64,000 nt of DNA from assembly GCF_900106075.1 (NCBI RefSeq), contig NZ_LT629794.1, positions 841,001-905,000 of the forward strand, read 5' to 3'. This DNA is from Polaribacter sp. Hel1_33_78. Its GTDB lineage: Bacteria > Bacteroidota > Bacteroidia > Flavobacteriales > Flavobacteriaceae. The position numbers and the translations under genes are program-made. Within the stretch, counting starts at the first letter, position 1. Each line of letters opens with the position of its first letter. Below the pieces are notes generated by a model that was given only the letters and a program-made list of their open reading frames with translations, did not search any database and was not told the DNA's origin. Positions 53,947-63,572 of the stretch are shown here, piece by piece.

Positions 53947-55884
53947 TTACTTGTTAATTTTAAAAATATGAAACGGCAAGGTTGCATGTAATTCTACATA
54001 ATTCCATTCATTATACCAATTATAGCAATTTCTTGTCACCAAATCTTCAACTTCTATTTTTTGACCATGATTTAATTTCAATTCATGAAGTGGTAATTGT
54101 ACAGAACCAGTTTGTGCATTATAAGCGTCTAAACTTATAATTGTTAATGTTTCATTAGTTCTAGTATCATTCCATTTATAGAATGCTATGATTTGATCGT
54201 TACCAGTTTCTAAAAATTGAATATTATTTGTTTGTTGGTAAGACTCGTTTTCTTTTCTAATGTTGTTAATTCTAGAAATTAAAGTAGTTACTTTATTTTC
54301 TTTAAACCAATCATAATGACAAAGTTGAAATTTTTCTGACATATAATATTCTTCCTTTCCAGGAATAGGGTCACTAATCATCTGCTCAAAAACGGGTCCA
54401 TAAATACCTATATTAGAACTTAATGTTGCCGCCAAAGCATAGCGCTGTAAATATTTACTTTCTGGAGCTCCTTGTAAATGAAATGGATTAATATCTGGTG
54501 TATTTGGCCAGAAATTTGGTCTCATATATTCTTTTTGATCTGTTTTGGTAAGCTCATTCATGTATTCGATCAATTCATGTTTCGACTCTCTCCAAGTAAA
54601 ATAAGTATAAGATTGTGTATAGCCTTGCTTCCCTAATTGTTGCATTACTTTCGGTTTGGTAAAAGCTTCTGCTAAAAATAATACATCTGGATGTTTTTTC
54701 TTTACTTCGGCAATAATCCAGCCCCAAAAATAGTAAGGTTTTGTATGTGGGTTATCAACTCTGAAAATATTAAGTCCACAATCAATCCAAAACAATAAGG
54801 TATCTAAACATTCTTTCCATAGATTTTTAAAATCTTTACTTTCCCAATAAATGGGGAGAATATCTTGATATTTTTTTGGTGGATTTTCTGCATACTGCAC
54901 AGTTCCATCTGGTCTCCATTTAAACCAATCTGGATGTTCTTTAACCCAAGGATGATCAGGTGCTGCCTGCAATGCATAGTCCATAGCAACTTCAATTTCT
55001 AATTCTTTTGCTTTTGAAACTAAGTTTTTAAAGTCTTCCAAAGAACCTAGCTCCGGATGTAAATCTTTGTGACCTCCATGTTTAGAGCCAATTCCCCAAG
55101 TAGAGCCAACATCTCCATCTTGTGCAACAGTAGTATTATTTTTGCCTTTTCTATTTACTTCTCCAATTGGATGAATAGGAGGGAAGTATAAGGTGTCAAA
55201 CCCCATTTGTGCAACTCTTGGAAGTAGTCTATGACAGTCATTAAAGGTACCATGCACTCCTTCTTGCTCGGAAGCTGAACGCGGGAAAAATTCATACCAA
55301 GTGCTAAACCTTGCCTTTTTTCTATCTACATAAACTTGATATGTTTGACAAGTTTCAATTAATACTTTCTCTGGATATTGCTTTAAAATGGATGTTAACT
55401 TCTCAGAAACAGCTTCTTTAATCGCTTCTGCATACGTTTTATTATTCTTAAAAATAAATATTAAATGAAGTAAATAATCTTTTTCGTTTGAAGATATTTT
55501 TTCACTAATTACAGATAGTAGTTCTGCTCCTTCTAAAAGTTCTGAACTTACATGCTGATAATCATCAATTTTCCGTTCTAAACCATGTTGCCAATTTAAA
55601 GCATAATCTACCCATCCTTCGACTTTATAAAAATAAAATCCTTGTTTTGGTGTATGAAAACTAGCAGTATATTCATCATTAAAGGTTGGGGACATTCTAA
55701 CTTCTGACCAATTTTTATCCGTTTCGTGCTTGAATAATAAATTAGCTTGAAGAACATCATGTCCGTCAACTAAAACATCTGCAGTTACATTTACAATTTC
55801 GTCAACAACGCGTTTTATAAATACTTTTCCATTATTTATTTGTGGAGTAATATTTTCTATGACAATTCTACTTTGATTTTGCAT
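53947..55884 (-). CDS. glgE: Alpha-1,4-glucan:maltose-1-phosphate maltosyltransferase
   Basis: A 645-aa GH13 subfamily 3 enzyme that adds maltose units from maltose 1-phosphate to growing alpha-1,4-glucan. Motifs: WYEFFPRS, FPPIHPIGEVNRKGKNN, GSKHGGHKDLHPELG, NIFRVDNPHTKPYYFW (nucleophile Asp in RVDNPHTKP) and FLAEAFTKP (acid/base Glu), plus the N-terminal beta domain (about 1-110). These are the marks of GlgE rather than alpha-amylase. It lies between glgC and glgB. Confidence 0.95.
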   Translation of the reverse strand: MQNQSRIVIENITPQINNGKVFIKRVVDEIVNVTADVLVDGHDVLQANLLFKHETDKNWSEVRMSPTFNDEYTASFHTPKQGFYFYKVEGWVDYALNWQHGLERKIDDYQHVSSELLEGAELLSVISEKISSNEKDYLLHLIFIFKNNKTYAEAIKEAVSEKLTSILKQYPEKVLIETCQTYQVYVDRKKARFSTWYEFFPRSASEQEGVHGTFNDCHRLLPRVAQMGFDTLYFPPIHPIGEVNRKGKNNTTVAQDGDVGSTWGIGSKHGGHKDLHPELGSLEDFKNLVSKAKELEIEVAMDYALQAAPDHPWVKEHPDWFKWRPDGTVQYAENPPKKYQDILPIYWESKDFKNLWKECLDTLLFWIDCGLNIFRVDNPHTKPYYFWGWIIAEVKKKHPDVLFLAEAFTKPKVMQQLGKQGYTQSYTYFTWRESKHELIEYMNELTKTDQKEYMRPNFWPNTPDINPFHLQGAPESKYLQRYALAATLSSNIGIYGPVFEQMISDPIPGKEEYYMSEKFQLCHYDWFKENKVTTLISRINNIRKENESYQQTNNIQFLETGNDQIIAFYKWNDTRTNETLTIISLDAYNAQTGSVQLPLHELKLNHGQKIEVEDLVTRNCYNWYNEWNYVELHATLPFHIFKINK

Positions 55885-55926
55885 TAATTTGTTTAAGTTT
55901 TTATAATAAAAAAGTAAAAAAATGTT

Positions 55927-57192
55927 TTATCCGATAATAGTTCCAACCGGGATAGTAGCATCTTTTTTAATTACTACAATTCCGTCTTTCACCATATAAG
56001 AATCTGTTTCTATATTTTCTATATGAGTTCCACCATTAATTCTTACGTCATCTCCAATTCTACAATTTTTATCTACGATACAGTTATGAATATAGCATCT
56101 ATTACCAATTCCCATTACAATTTCAATATTATTTTTTGAAATTTGCTCTAAAGATTCATAAGAATCATTACCCATCATGTAGGTATTAGAAATTAAAGAA
56201 TTTTTACCAATTCTTGATCTAATTCCAATAACAGACCTTTCTATTTTTTCTGCGTGAATTAAACATCCATCACCTATAACGGCTTTATTTAAAATAGTTC
56301 CGGATATTTTAGAAGTAGGGAGTACCCTGGCTCTTGTATAAATTCCTTTATTATCATATAAATTAAATTGAGGAACATCATCTGTTAATCCTAAATTGGC
56401 TTCAAAGAAAGAGTCTATATTTCCAATATCTGTCCAATAACCTTCATACTGATAGCTCAGTGTTTTGTGTTTTGCAATAGCTTGTGGAATAATTTCTTTT
56501 CCAAAATCATTTGTATCAGGGTTGTCCATTAATTTAATTAACAAATCTCTGTTAAATATATATATACCCATAGAGGCAAGGTAATCTCTACCCTGAGATT
56601 TCATCTCATCACCAACGTCCGATGTCCAGTTTGGTAACAATTCAGTACCCGGTTTTTCGATAAACGAAGTAATTACATTTTCTTCATTTGTTTTTAATAG
56701 CCCAAACTGAGTAGCATCTTTTGCGTTAACAGGATAGGTAGCTATTGATATTTCTGCGCCACTTTCTTCGTGTTTCTGAATCATATCATTAAAATCCATT
56801 TGATATAATTGATCACCAGAAAGAATTAAAGCATACTCAAAATCATTTGCTAAAAAGTGATGCATGCTTTGTCTTACTGCATCTGCAGTTCCTTGAAACC
56901 ATTTATCACTATGAATAGTTTGTTCTGCCGCTAAAACATCTACAAAAGCAGAGCTAAAAAAACTAAAGTGATAGGTATTTTTAATATGGGCATTTAAAGA
57001 AGCAGAATTAAATTGAGTTAATACATACATTCTTTTGATATCAGAATTGATACAATTAGAAATAGGAATATCAACTAATCTATATTTTCCTGCAATAGGC
57101 ACAGCAGGTTTAGATCTGTCTTTAGTTAATGGATATAATCTTGACCCTTGGCCTCCACCTAGAATAATTCCTAATACTTTATCATTTATCAT
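55927..57192 (-). CDS. glgC: Glucose-1-phosphate adenylyltransferase
   Basis: A 421-aa ADP-glucose pyrophosphorylase: ATP plus glucose 1-phosphate to ADP-glucose. N-terminal GIILGGGQGSRLYPLTKDRSKPAVPIAGKYR is split across the nucleotide-binding loop; GTADAVRQS, DQLYQMDF and SFIEKPG (glucose-1-phosphate binding) follow, with a C-terminal left-handed beta-helix (about 300-421). It starts 4 bp after the stop of the upstream glycosyltransferase gene. Confidence 0.96.
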   Translation of the reverse strand: MINDKVLGIILGGGQGSRLYPLTKDRSKPAVPIAGKYRLVDIPISNCINSDIKRMYVLTQFNSASLNAHIKNTYHFSFFSSAFVDVLAAEQTIHSDKWFQGTADAVRQSMHHFLANDFEYALILSGDQLYQMDFNDMIQKHEESGAEISIATYPVNAKDATQFGLLKTNEENVITSFIEKPGTELLPNWTSDVGDEMKSQGRDYLASMGIYIFNRDLLIKLMDNPDTNDFGKEIIPQAIAKHKTLSYQYEGYWTDIGNIDSFFEANLGLTDDVPQFNLYDNKGIYTRARVLPTSKISGTILNKAVIGDGCLIHAEKIERSVIGIRSRIGKNSLISNTYMMGNDSYESLEQISKNNIEIVMGIGNRCYIHNCIVDKNCRIGDDVRINGGTHIENIETDSYMVKDGIVVIKKDATIPVGTIIG

Positions 57193-57196
57193 TGCC

Positions 57197-58402
57197 TTAT
57201 TTTTTTATTGATTTATATAATTCTTCTACTTGTTTTGCTATTGCTATCCAATCAAAATAATCTTCAACTCTTTTGCGACCTTTTTTAGCCATAGAGTTTC
57301 TTAATGAAGGATTACTAATTACGCTATTCACACCATTTGCCAAATCTTTAGCAAATTTATCTGGATTTATCGGCTCAAAAGGAGCGGATTTTTGCTGCTC
57401 TACAGGAATTAAAAAACCTGTTTCTCCATGAACAACAACCTCTTTTATTCCTCCAACGGCACTTGCAACAACTGCTGTTTTACAAGCCATAGCTTCAATA
57501 TTTATAATGCCAAAAGGTTCATAAATTGATGGGCAACAAAATACGTCAGCATGAGAATATAATTGAATGATTTCTTTTTTTGATAACATTTTATCAATCC
57601 AGATTACATTCTTACGGCTTTTTTTAACCTCATTAACAGCATCCTCCATTTCTTTTCCAATTTCTGGGGTGTCTGGTGCACCCGCGCAGAGAACTATCTG
57701 AGTGTCTGGATTTATATATTTTATGGCATTTACTAAATGAATAATTCCTTTTTGTCTTGTAATTCTTCCTACAAATAGTACATAAGGGGTGTCTTTATCT
57801 ATTCCATATTCATCTAAGGTAGAAGTTTCTGAAGTAGTAACGTATTCTTGAAGATTGATTCCATTATAAATCACTTTTACTTTGCTTTCGTCAACATTAA
57901 AATGTTTTAATACATCTTCTTTCGTTTCCTCAGAAACCGCAATTAATGCATCTGCCATTTCAATTGCTGTCTTTTCTATCCAAGAGGAAGCATCATATCC
58001 ACGCCCTAGTTGTTCCCTTTTCCATGGTCTTAGCGGCTCTAACGAGTGGGTTGTAATGACTAAAGGAATACCATAACAAAGTTTAGCAATAATACCTGCG
58101 AAATGAGCATACCAAGTATGACAATGCACAATATCTGCATCAATTGCATCTGCGTTCATATGAAGCCCAGTACTAAGAGTTTTAAATACAGCTTTTAATT
58201 GATCATTTGAATTATCAAAAATAGGGTTATCAAAAGGAAAACCTTTCACCGTTAAACTTCCTTTTTTAGAATTTTGATCCCCAAAACACCGAACATCTAC
58301 ATTCATTAATTTAGATAATTCAGTTGCAAGGTATTCTACGTGAACCCCCGCTCCACCGTAAACATAAGGAGGGAATTCTCTAGTATAAAAAAGGGTTTTC
58401 AT
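57197..58402 (-). CDS. glgA: GT4 glycogen synthase / maltose-1-phosphate synthase
   Basis: A 401-aa GT4-fold glycosyltransferase with FPPYVYGGAGVHVEYLATEL near the start, HCHTWYAHFAGI, THSLEPLRPWKREQLGRGYD and the GT-B donor motif CCPSIYEPFGIINIEAMAC. This is the short actinobacterial-type GlgA family, members of which (GlgM) make maltose 1-phosphate from ADP-glucose and glucose 1-phosphate. Being next to glgC, glgE and glgB, the GlgM role is the better guess; the sequence alone cannot decide. First gene of the operon. Confidence 0.9.
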   Translation of the reverse strand: MKTLFYTREFPPYVYGGAGVHVEYLATELSKLMNVDVRCFGDQNSKKGSLTVKGFPFDNPIFDNSNDQLKAVFKTLSTGLHMNADAIDADIVHCHTWYAHFAGIIAKLCYGIPLVITTHSLEPLRPWKREQLGRGYDASSWIEKTAIEMADALIAVSEETKEDVLKHFNVDESKVKVIYNGINLQEYVTTSETSTLDEYGIDKDTPYVLFVGRITRQKGIIHLVNAIKYINPDTQIVLCAGAPDTPEIGKEMEDAVNEVKKSRKNVIWIDKMLSKKEIIQLYSHADVFCCPSIYEPFGIINIEAMACKTAVVASAVGGIKEVVVHGETGFLIPVEQQKSAPFEPINPDKFAKDLANGVNSVISNPSLRNSMAKKGRKRVEDYFDWIAIAKQVEELYKSIKK

Positions 58403-58613
58403 AAGTAATTTTGTGATGTTAATTTGTTTTGGCTTAATAGTCCATTAAAGTAGTAAATTGTAACCAAACCAACAAAATAACGAGGAAGGTTTCTCTTAGA
58501 ATATTATTTTTATCAGTATGATAATATTAACATAATAGAAAAGACAAATAATGGCAATAAATCAGTATTCTTTGTCTTCTGTTAGAAATATTGTAATTAT
58601 AAAAAGTTAGGTA

Positions 58614-59213
58614 TTAAGCATTCCTGTGCTTATTGATTTCATCTTGTAATTGCCTTCGCAGTTTTTGTTCTCTTTCAATTGATTTTTTCTTATGACTATC
58701 AAATTCTTCCTCAACATAGTTCAAGTTTTCTTGAGCTTTTTTTGTTAGCACATTGCTTTTAGAAAATTTAAAAACGAAGAAAATTAAACAGAGGGTTAAG
58801 GCCGTAATGATAAACCATAAAATTATGTTGTAAGTTATTTTATTTAATTGTGCCCCAAATAAGGAAATTGAGTTTTCTTTTTGCAGAGCAACAGTTAAAT
58901 CTAATTTAGTTTTATTAAAAGAGGTATTAAGTTTTTGAATGTTTTCTCTTTCCGTGTTTAATAAATTTTCTTTTTCAGAAATTATTTTTTTTGAGTTTTT
59001 TAAAGAGTCTAAAACATTTTCTTTTATTTTCTGAAATTTAACTATGTCTATTACTTTATATTTTTTACCGGTACCAGGAGGTCTAAACGTAGTTGATGTT
59101 CTGTAGACTTTATCAAACTGACCTTTTATTGAGTAATCTTCTACTCTAACTTCTTGTGAGAAAGAGGAAAAAGCGTTTATAATAAAAAGAATAAATAACA
59201 TTTTAAATTTCAT
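58614..59213 (-). CDS. Exported single-pass membrane protein with coiled coils, unknown function
   Basis: A 199-aa protein: signal peptide (1-19, ending FSFSQ), a small folded part with FDKVYRTSTTFRPPGTGKKYKVIDIV, a coiled-coil segment (about 60-115), one transmembrane helix (about 130-150) and a charged cytoplasmic coiled coil (about 158-199, KKKSIEREQKLRRQLQDEIN). I recall similar proteins beside rplT in flavobacteria but know no function. Separated from rplT by a terminator. Confidence 0.75.
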   Translation of the reverse strand: MKFKMLFILFIINAFSSFSQEVRVEDYSIKGQFDKVYRTSTTFRPPGTGKKYKVIDIVKFQKIKENVLDSLKNSKKIISEKENLLNTERENIQKLNTSFNKTKLDLTVALQKENSISLFGAQLNKITYNIILWFIITALTLCLIFFVFKFSKSNVLTKKAQENLNYVEEEFDSHKKKSIEREQKLRRQLQDEINKHRNA

Positions 59214-59246
59214 CTGTATACTTTTTTGATAATGTAAATTTATGAA

Positions 59247-59275
59247 AAAAACCCAAACAAAAAGTTTGGGTTTTT
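59247..59275 (-). terminator. Terminator of the infC-rpmI-rplT operon
   Basis: A 12-bp perfect stem AAAAACCCAAAC (59247-59258) / GTTTGGGTTTTT (59264-59275), 5-nt loop, T run on the minus strand, 22 bp past rplT. Confidence 0.9.
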
Positions 59276-59297
59276 AAATATAAGCAAGTATTATTAT

Positions 59298-59642
59298 TTA
59301 TTTAATTTTCTCTACAACTGCCTTAAAAGCGTTTGGGTTGTTTACAGCTAAATCAGCTAAAACCTTTCGGTTTAATTCGATATTATTAGCTTTCACTTTT
59401 CCCATAAACTGAGAGTAAGACATTCCGTGTAAACGAGCTGCAGCGTTAATACGCACAATCCATAAAGAACGGAAGTTTCTCTTATTGTTCTTACGGTCTC
59501 TATATGCATAAAGCATACCTTTTTCAACCGCATTTTTTGCTACTGTATAAACGTTTTTTCTACGTCCGAAGTAACCTTTTGCTGCCTTCAAGATTTTTTT
59601 TCTTCTTTTTCTTGAGGCTACTGAATTTACTGATCTTGGCAT
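59298..59642 (-). CDS. rplT: 50S ribosomal protein L20
   Basis: 114 aa, normal length. Conserved N-terminus [23 protein letters not shown], then [28 protein letters not shown] and [25 protein letters not shown]. Binds 23S rRNA early in assembly. Third gene of infC-rpmI-rplT, with 93 bp before it. Confidence 0.99.
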   Translation of the reverse strand: MPRSVNSVASRKRRKKILKAAKGYFGRRKNVYTVAKNAVEKGMLYAYRDRKNNKRNFRSLWIVRINAAARLHGMSYSQFMGKVKANNIELNRKVLADLAVNNPNAFKAVVEKIK

Positions 59643-59735
59643 AATTTCAATGTTTTTTGTAGTAGGCGATTCGTTTCGGAATACTTTTTATTTTGGCCTA
59701 GCTCCATGGTTAATAATTAAATTCCCTTATTAAAC

Positions 59736-59933
59736 TTACTTTAAGTTTAACTGTTGCTTAATGTTAGACTCATCAGACTTGTGTACTAAAGTATCATGAG
59801 TTAACTTTAATTTACGTTTTTTAGACTTCTTCGTTAGAATGTGACTTTTGAACGCGTGCTTTCTTTTGATTTTACCAGTACCAGTAACTTTAAATCGTTT
59901 TTTGGCGCTAGATTTGGTTTTCATTTTAGGCAT
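59736..59933 (-). CDS. rpmI: 50S ribosomal protein L35
   Basis: 65 aa, normal length: [30 protein letters not shown] is the standard L35 start, strongly basic throughout. It lies between infC and rplT as in most bacteria. Confidence 0.99.
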   Translation of the reverse strand: MPKMKTKSSAKKRFKVTGTGKIKRKHAFKSHILTKKSKKRKLKLTHDTLVHKSDESNIKQQLNLK

Positions 59934-59966
59934 CTCTCCTTCGTTTTTATCTTGCTTATAAGATTT

Positions 59967-60527
59967 TTATTTTACTTTTTTTGGAGCAATAAACATAATC
60001 ATTCGTTTACCTTCTAATTTTGGTAATTGCTCTACTTTACCATACTCTTCTAATTCTTGTGCTAATTTTAGTAATAAAATTTGACCTTGTTCTTTAAAAA
60101 TAATAGAACGTCCTTTAAAGAATACAAAAGCTTTTAATTTTGCACCCTCTTGTAAAAACTTTAGGGCATGTTTCTTTTTGAATTCATAATCATGTTCATC
60201 AGTCTGAGGTCCAAAACGTATTTCTTTAATCGTAACTTTGGTAGCTTTAGATTTTAAAGATTTTTCACGTTTCTTTTGTTCATACAAAAACTTCTTATAA
60301 TCAATAATTTTACAAACAGGTGGTTTCGCCTTTGGAGAAATCTCTACCAAATCCAATTCCTGTTCATTGGCTAATTCTTTGGCTTTGTCCAAAGGATACA
60401 CACCAACTTCAACATTTTCGCCCACAAGACGAACTTCGTCAACATATTTTATTTTTTCATTAATCCTATGTTGATCTTCTTTGATTACTCTTAACGGCCT
60501 TCTCGACCTGCTTCTACGTATTGCTAT
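59967..60527 (-). CDS. infC: Translation initiation factor IF-3 (non-standard ATA start)
   Basis: IF-3 binds the 30S subunit and checks start-codon selection. The downstream part is unmistakable ([72 protein letters not shown]). The first standard start, GTG at 60423-60425, would remove the conserved N-terminal [15 protein letters not shown]. Reading on, the frame is open to TAA at 60531-60533 and has no ATG, GTG or TTG; ATA at 60525-60527 gives an N-terminus with the [10 protein letters not shown] pattern and 186 aa. Rare AUU/AUC/AUA starts are known for infC and allow IF-3 to regulate itself. Confidence 0.93.
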   Translation of the reverse strand: MAIRRSRSRRPLRVIKEDQHRINEKIKYVDEVRLVGENVEVGVYPLDKAKELANEQELDLVEISPKAKPPVCKIIDYKKFLYEQKKREKSLKSKATKVTIKEIRFGPQTDEHDYEFKKKHALKFLQEGAKLKAFVFFKGRSIIFKEQGQILLLKLAQELEEYGKVEQLPKLEGKRMIMFIAPKKVK

Positions 60528-60600
60528 GACTTATAAATTTTAAGTTTAACTTATGGCTGTTTTACAACCTTTTATTCTTTTTGATGAAATTCAAAATTAA

Positions 60601-62541
60601 TTAAAATTTCTTCAATGTTTTGCTTTCTTCAGTTTTAATTAACGAAATAAATTCTTCAATTGTAAATGATCCTATATCTCCTTGGCCATGTCGTCTAACA
60701 GAAACCGTTCCGTCTTGCTCTTCTTTCTCACCAACAATTACCATAAATGGTGTCTTGTTTACTTCTGCATCTCTAATCTTGCGACCAGTTTTTTCATTTC
60801 GGTTATCTACGAGGGCGCGAATTTCGGAATTTTCTAACGATTCTAAAACTTTTTCTGAATATTTTTGATATTTATCACTGATTGGCAGCAAGATAACTTG
60901 ATCTGGAGTTAACCAAAGAGGGAAGTTACCCCCCGTATGTTCTAGTAGTACTGCGATAAAACGCTCCATGGAGCCAAATGGTGCTCTGTGAATCATTACG
61001 GGTCTGTGTAATTGATTATCTGCCCCTTTGTAGGTTAAATCAAAACGTTTTGGTAGATTATAATCAACTTGAATCGTTCCAAGTTGCCAACTTCTGCCTA
61101 AAGCATCTTTTACCATAAAGTCTAATTTAGGACCATAAAAGGCAGCTTCACCTTCTTCAATTACAAAGTCTAAGCCTTTATCTGTCGCTGCACTTATAAT
61201 GGCATTTTCAGCTATTTCCCAAGTTTCAACATCACCTATGTATTTGTCGGGGTTACTTTTATCTCTTACAGAAACTTGAGCAGTAAAATCCTCAAAACCT
61301 AACGAACCAAAAACATACAATACTAAATCGATTACGTCTTTAAATTCTTGATCTAATTGTTCTGGTGTACAGAAAATATGAGCATCATCTTGTGTAAATC
61401 CCCTAACGCGAGTTAATCCATGTAACTCTCCGCTTTGCTCATATCTGTATACAGTACCAAATTCTGCAAAACGTTTGGGTAAATCTTTATAAGAATACGG
61501 TTTAAAGTTATAAACTTCACAGTGATGTGGACAGTTCATAGGTTTTAATAAAAACTCTTCATCCATCTTAGGAGTCTTTATTGATTGAAAACTATCGGCA
61601 CCGTATTTTTCGTAATGTCCAGAAGTAACATACAATTCTTTCTGACCAATATGTGGTGTCATCACCATCTCATAACCTGCTTTTTTCTGAGCTCTCTTTA
61701 AGAAATCTTCTAAACGTCCTCTTAAAGCAGCTCCTTTTGGCAACCATAAAGGCAAACCAGCACCTACTTTTTGAGAAAATGTAAATAATTCTAATTCTCT
61801 TCCAAGTTTTCGGTGATCACGTTTTTTTGCTTCTTCTAATAGCTCTAAATATTCAGTTAGCATCTTTTGCTTTGGAAAACTAATTCCATAAACACGAGTT
61901 AATTGATTATTATTTTCATCACCTCGCCAATAAGCACCGGCAACACTCATTATTTTAATAGCTTTTATAATTCCAGTGTTTGGTATGTGCCCTCCTCTAC
62001 ATAAATCAGTAAAGTTACTATGGTCACAAAAAGTAATATCTCCATCCGTTAAATTTTCAATTAATTCAACTTTATACTGGTTGTTCTCTTCCTTATATAA
62101 TGTTAAAGCATCTGCTTTAGAAACTGGTCGTAAAGAAAACTCATGTTTTCCGCGAGCAATCTCTAAAAATTTACTTTCTAATTTTTTGAAATCTTTATCA
62201 GAAATTACATTCTCTCCTAAATCTACATCATAGTAAAAACCGTTGTCAATGGCAGGTCCAATGGTTAATTTAGCTTTCGGGTAAAAACTTAAAATAGCTT
62301 CGGCTAAAACATGCGCAGAAGAATGCCAGAATGCTTTCTTACCGCCATCATCTTTAAACGTATATAAAATTAATGAACCATCAGTGGTTAATGGAGTAGT
62401 GGTCTCAAGTGTTGTGTCATTAAAGTTTGCTGAGATTACGTTTCTAGCAAACCCTTCACTAATGCTTTTTGCAACATCCATCGGAGTACTGTTTTTAGCA
62501 AACTCCTTAATAGTTCCGTCAGGTAAAGTAATTTTAATCAT
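60601..62541 (-). CDS. thrS: Threonyl-tRNA synthetase
   Basis: 646 aa: N-terminal TGS domain (1-60), editing domain (about 65-230, with HSSAHVLAEAI as the HxxxH motif and CRGGHIPNTG), class II catalytic core (KPMNCPHHCEVY, EFGTVYRYEQSGELHGLTRVRGF, FGSMERFIAVLLEH) and anticodon-binding domain. It lies 73 bp upstream of infC on the same strand, the classic thrS-infC-rpmI-rplT arrangement. Confidence 0.98.
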   Translation of the reverse strand: MIKITLPDGTIKEFAKNSTPMDVAKSISEGFARNVISANFNDTTLETTTPLTTDGSLILYTFKDDGGKKAFWHSSAHVLAEAILSFYPKAKLTIGPAIDNGFYYDVDLGENVISDKDFKKLESKFLEIARGKHEFSLRPVSKADALTLYKEENNQYKVELIENLTDGDITFCDHSNFTDLCRGGHIPNTGIIKAIKIMSVAGAYWRGDENNNQLTRVYGISFPKQKMLTEYLELLEEAKKRDHRKLGRELELFTFSQKVGAGLPLWLPKGAALRGRLEDFLKRAQKKAGYEMVMTPHIGQKELYVTSGHYEKYGADSFQSIKTPKMDEEFLLKPMNCPHHCEVYNFKPYSYKDLPKRFAEFGTVYRYEQSGELHGLTRVRGFTQDDAHIFCTPEQLDQEFKDVIDLVLYVFGSLGFEDFTAQVSVRDKSNPDKYIGDVETWEIAENAIISAATDKGLDFVIEEGEAAFYGPKLDFMVKDALGRSWQLGTIQVDYNLPKRFDLTYKGADNQLHRPVMIHRAPFGSMERFIAVLLEHTGGNFPLWLTPDQVILLPISDKYQKYSEKVLESLENSEIRALVDNRNEKTGRKIRDAEVNKTPFMVIVGEKEEQDGTVSVRRHGQGDIGSFTIEEFISLIKTEESKTLKKF

Positions 62542-62564
62542 TTAGTATAGCCTATTTGAGGGCA

Positions 62565-62595
62565 CAAATATATTAGAAAACAATTTTTTACACAA
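62565..62595 (-). promoter_or_regulatory. Sigma-A-type promoter of thrS
   Basis: On the minus strand TTG (62593-62595), 20-bp spacer, TATATTTG (62565-62572), 23 bp before the thrS ATG. The remaining 62596-63030 holds no gene or clear signal that I can see. Confidence 0.7.
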
Positions 62596-63031
62596 TAGAT
62601 ATTTCTACTTATTAAATCCTATTCTCTTTTTTCTTTTTGTATTCCCTTTTTTTAGCAGTCTATTAGCATTGAAAATAAGATTTACCTAGAAAAAAGGTCG
62701 GGCTTTACATTCTATCTTTTTTTCAATTCTTCAAAAAAGGATGCCATTTCAATCCGTAACACTGCATTTTAACAAATAATAAAAGAGTTTTAAAGAATTT
62801 CCACTCTTTAATATTAGATTTCTTTTTGGGTCATAATTTTAAGTTTTTTTCTAAAAAAATTAATGATGGAGAATGATAGAACTGCTATGTATTTCTTTTA
62901 AACACTTGGTTATTTCTGATTATTTGTTAAAAAAATTGAAAAGTTTTAAAAAGGATTAGATTCTAAATACTTCAATACAATGTATTTACGTTTTTTGTTA
63001 TGATAATTTTGGATAAAGTATTAATAAATAG

Positions 63032-63061
63032 TTGTGAGATTAGAAAGAGGGTGTATATTTG
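63032..63061 (+). promoter_or_regulatory. rRNA operon promoter P1
   Basis: TTG (63032-63034), exactly 19 bp, TATATTTG (63054-63061). The -7 box and the following CACCCGCTAAC (to 63072) are repeated identically at P3. Confidence 0.85.
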
Positions 63062-63185
63062 CACCCGCTAACGGGGATTTTGTTTTGTTGGTGATGTTCA
63101 TTGAGTTGTTGTATTGTAGGATTAGATTGGGTTTTAATTTTGATAAGGTTGTTTAGATTTTATTAAAAATAAGGTTTATTTTTAT

Positions 63186-63217
63186 TTGGTTTATGATTAA
63201 AAAACGTTGTATGTTTG
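63186..63217 (+). promoter_or_regulatory. rRNA operon promoter P2
   Basis: TTG (63186-63188), 21 bp, TATGTTTG (63210-63217). A short CCGAAATTTTCGG palindrome follows at 63221-63233. Confidence 0.65.
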
Positions 63218-63290
63218 CAGTCCGAAATTTTCGGCAGCTACGTTCAGTTTTTTTAGTTTTAAAGGGGTTTAAAAAAAAGTATTTTTTTTC

Positions 63291-63320
63291 TTGTTGGAAT
63301 AGAAATAGTTTATATATTTG
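63291..63320 (+). promoter_or_regulatory. rRNA operon promoter P3
   Basis: TTG (63291-63293), exactly 19 bp, TATATTTG (63313-63320), again followed by CACCCGCTAAC. The 19-nt segment 63313-63331 is identical to 63054-63072. Confidence 0.85.
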
Positions 63321-63383
63321 CACCCGCTAACAAATACGGCAAAAAGATTACAGAGATTTTGGTAAGGATTTTGATAAAAAGTC

Positions 63384-63402
63384 TACTAGTTCGATTCTAG
63401 TA
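63384..63402 (+). other. tRNA T-arm-like hairpin in the rRNA leader
   Basis: ACTAG (63385-63389), loop TTCGATT (63390-63396), CTAGT (63397-63401), extendable by one T-A pair. It matches a tRNA T arm: 5-bp stem with G53-C61 closing pair and TTCRANN loop. No complete tRNA surrounds it. Further down, AGTTCATTGA (63461-63470) resembles the boxA-type leader element. Confidence 0.5.
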
Positions 63403-63572
63403 TTTCTACAAGATAGGATTTATAATGATTGTTTTAAATGCATGAGATTATTATTCTAGAAGTTCATTGAAAATATTGAAATTGACAGCGTAAACAAAGA
63501 GTAGAATAACCATGTTTAATTAAATTTAGACAAATTCTTTTGAAACTTATTCATTCATATTATTTAAAATAT

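Noticed and set aside
63384..63410. Complete tRNA gene in the rRNA leader
   Set aside because: Only the T arm is present; no matching acceptor, D or anticodon arm at proper distances.
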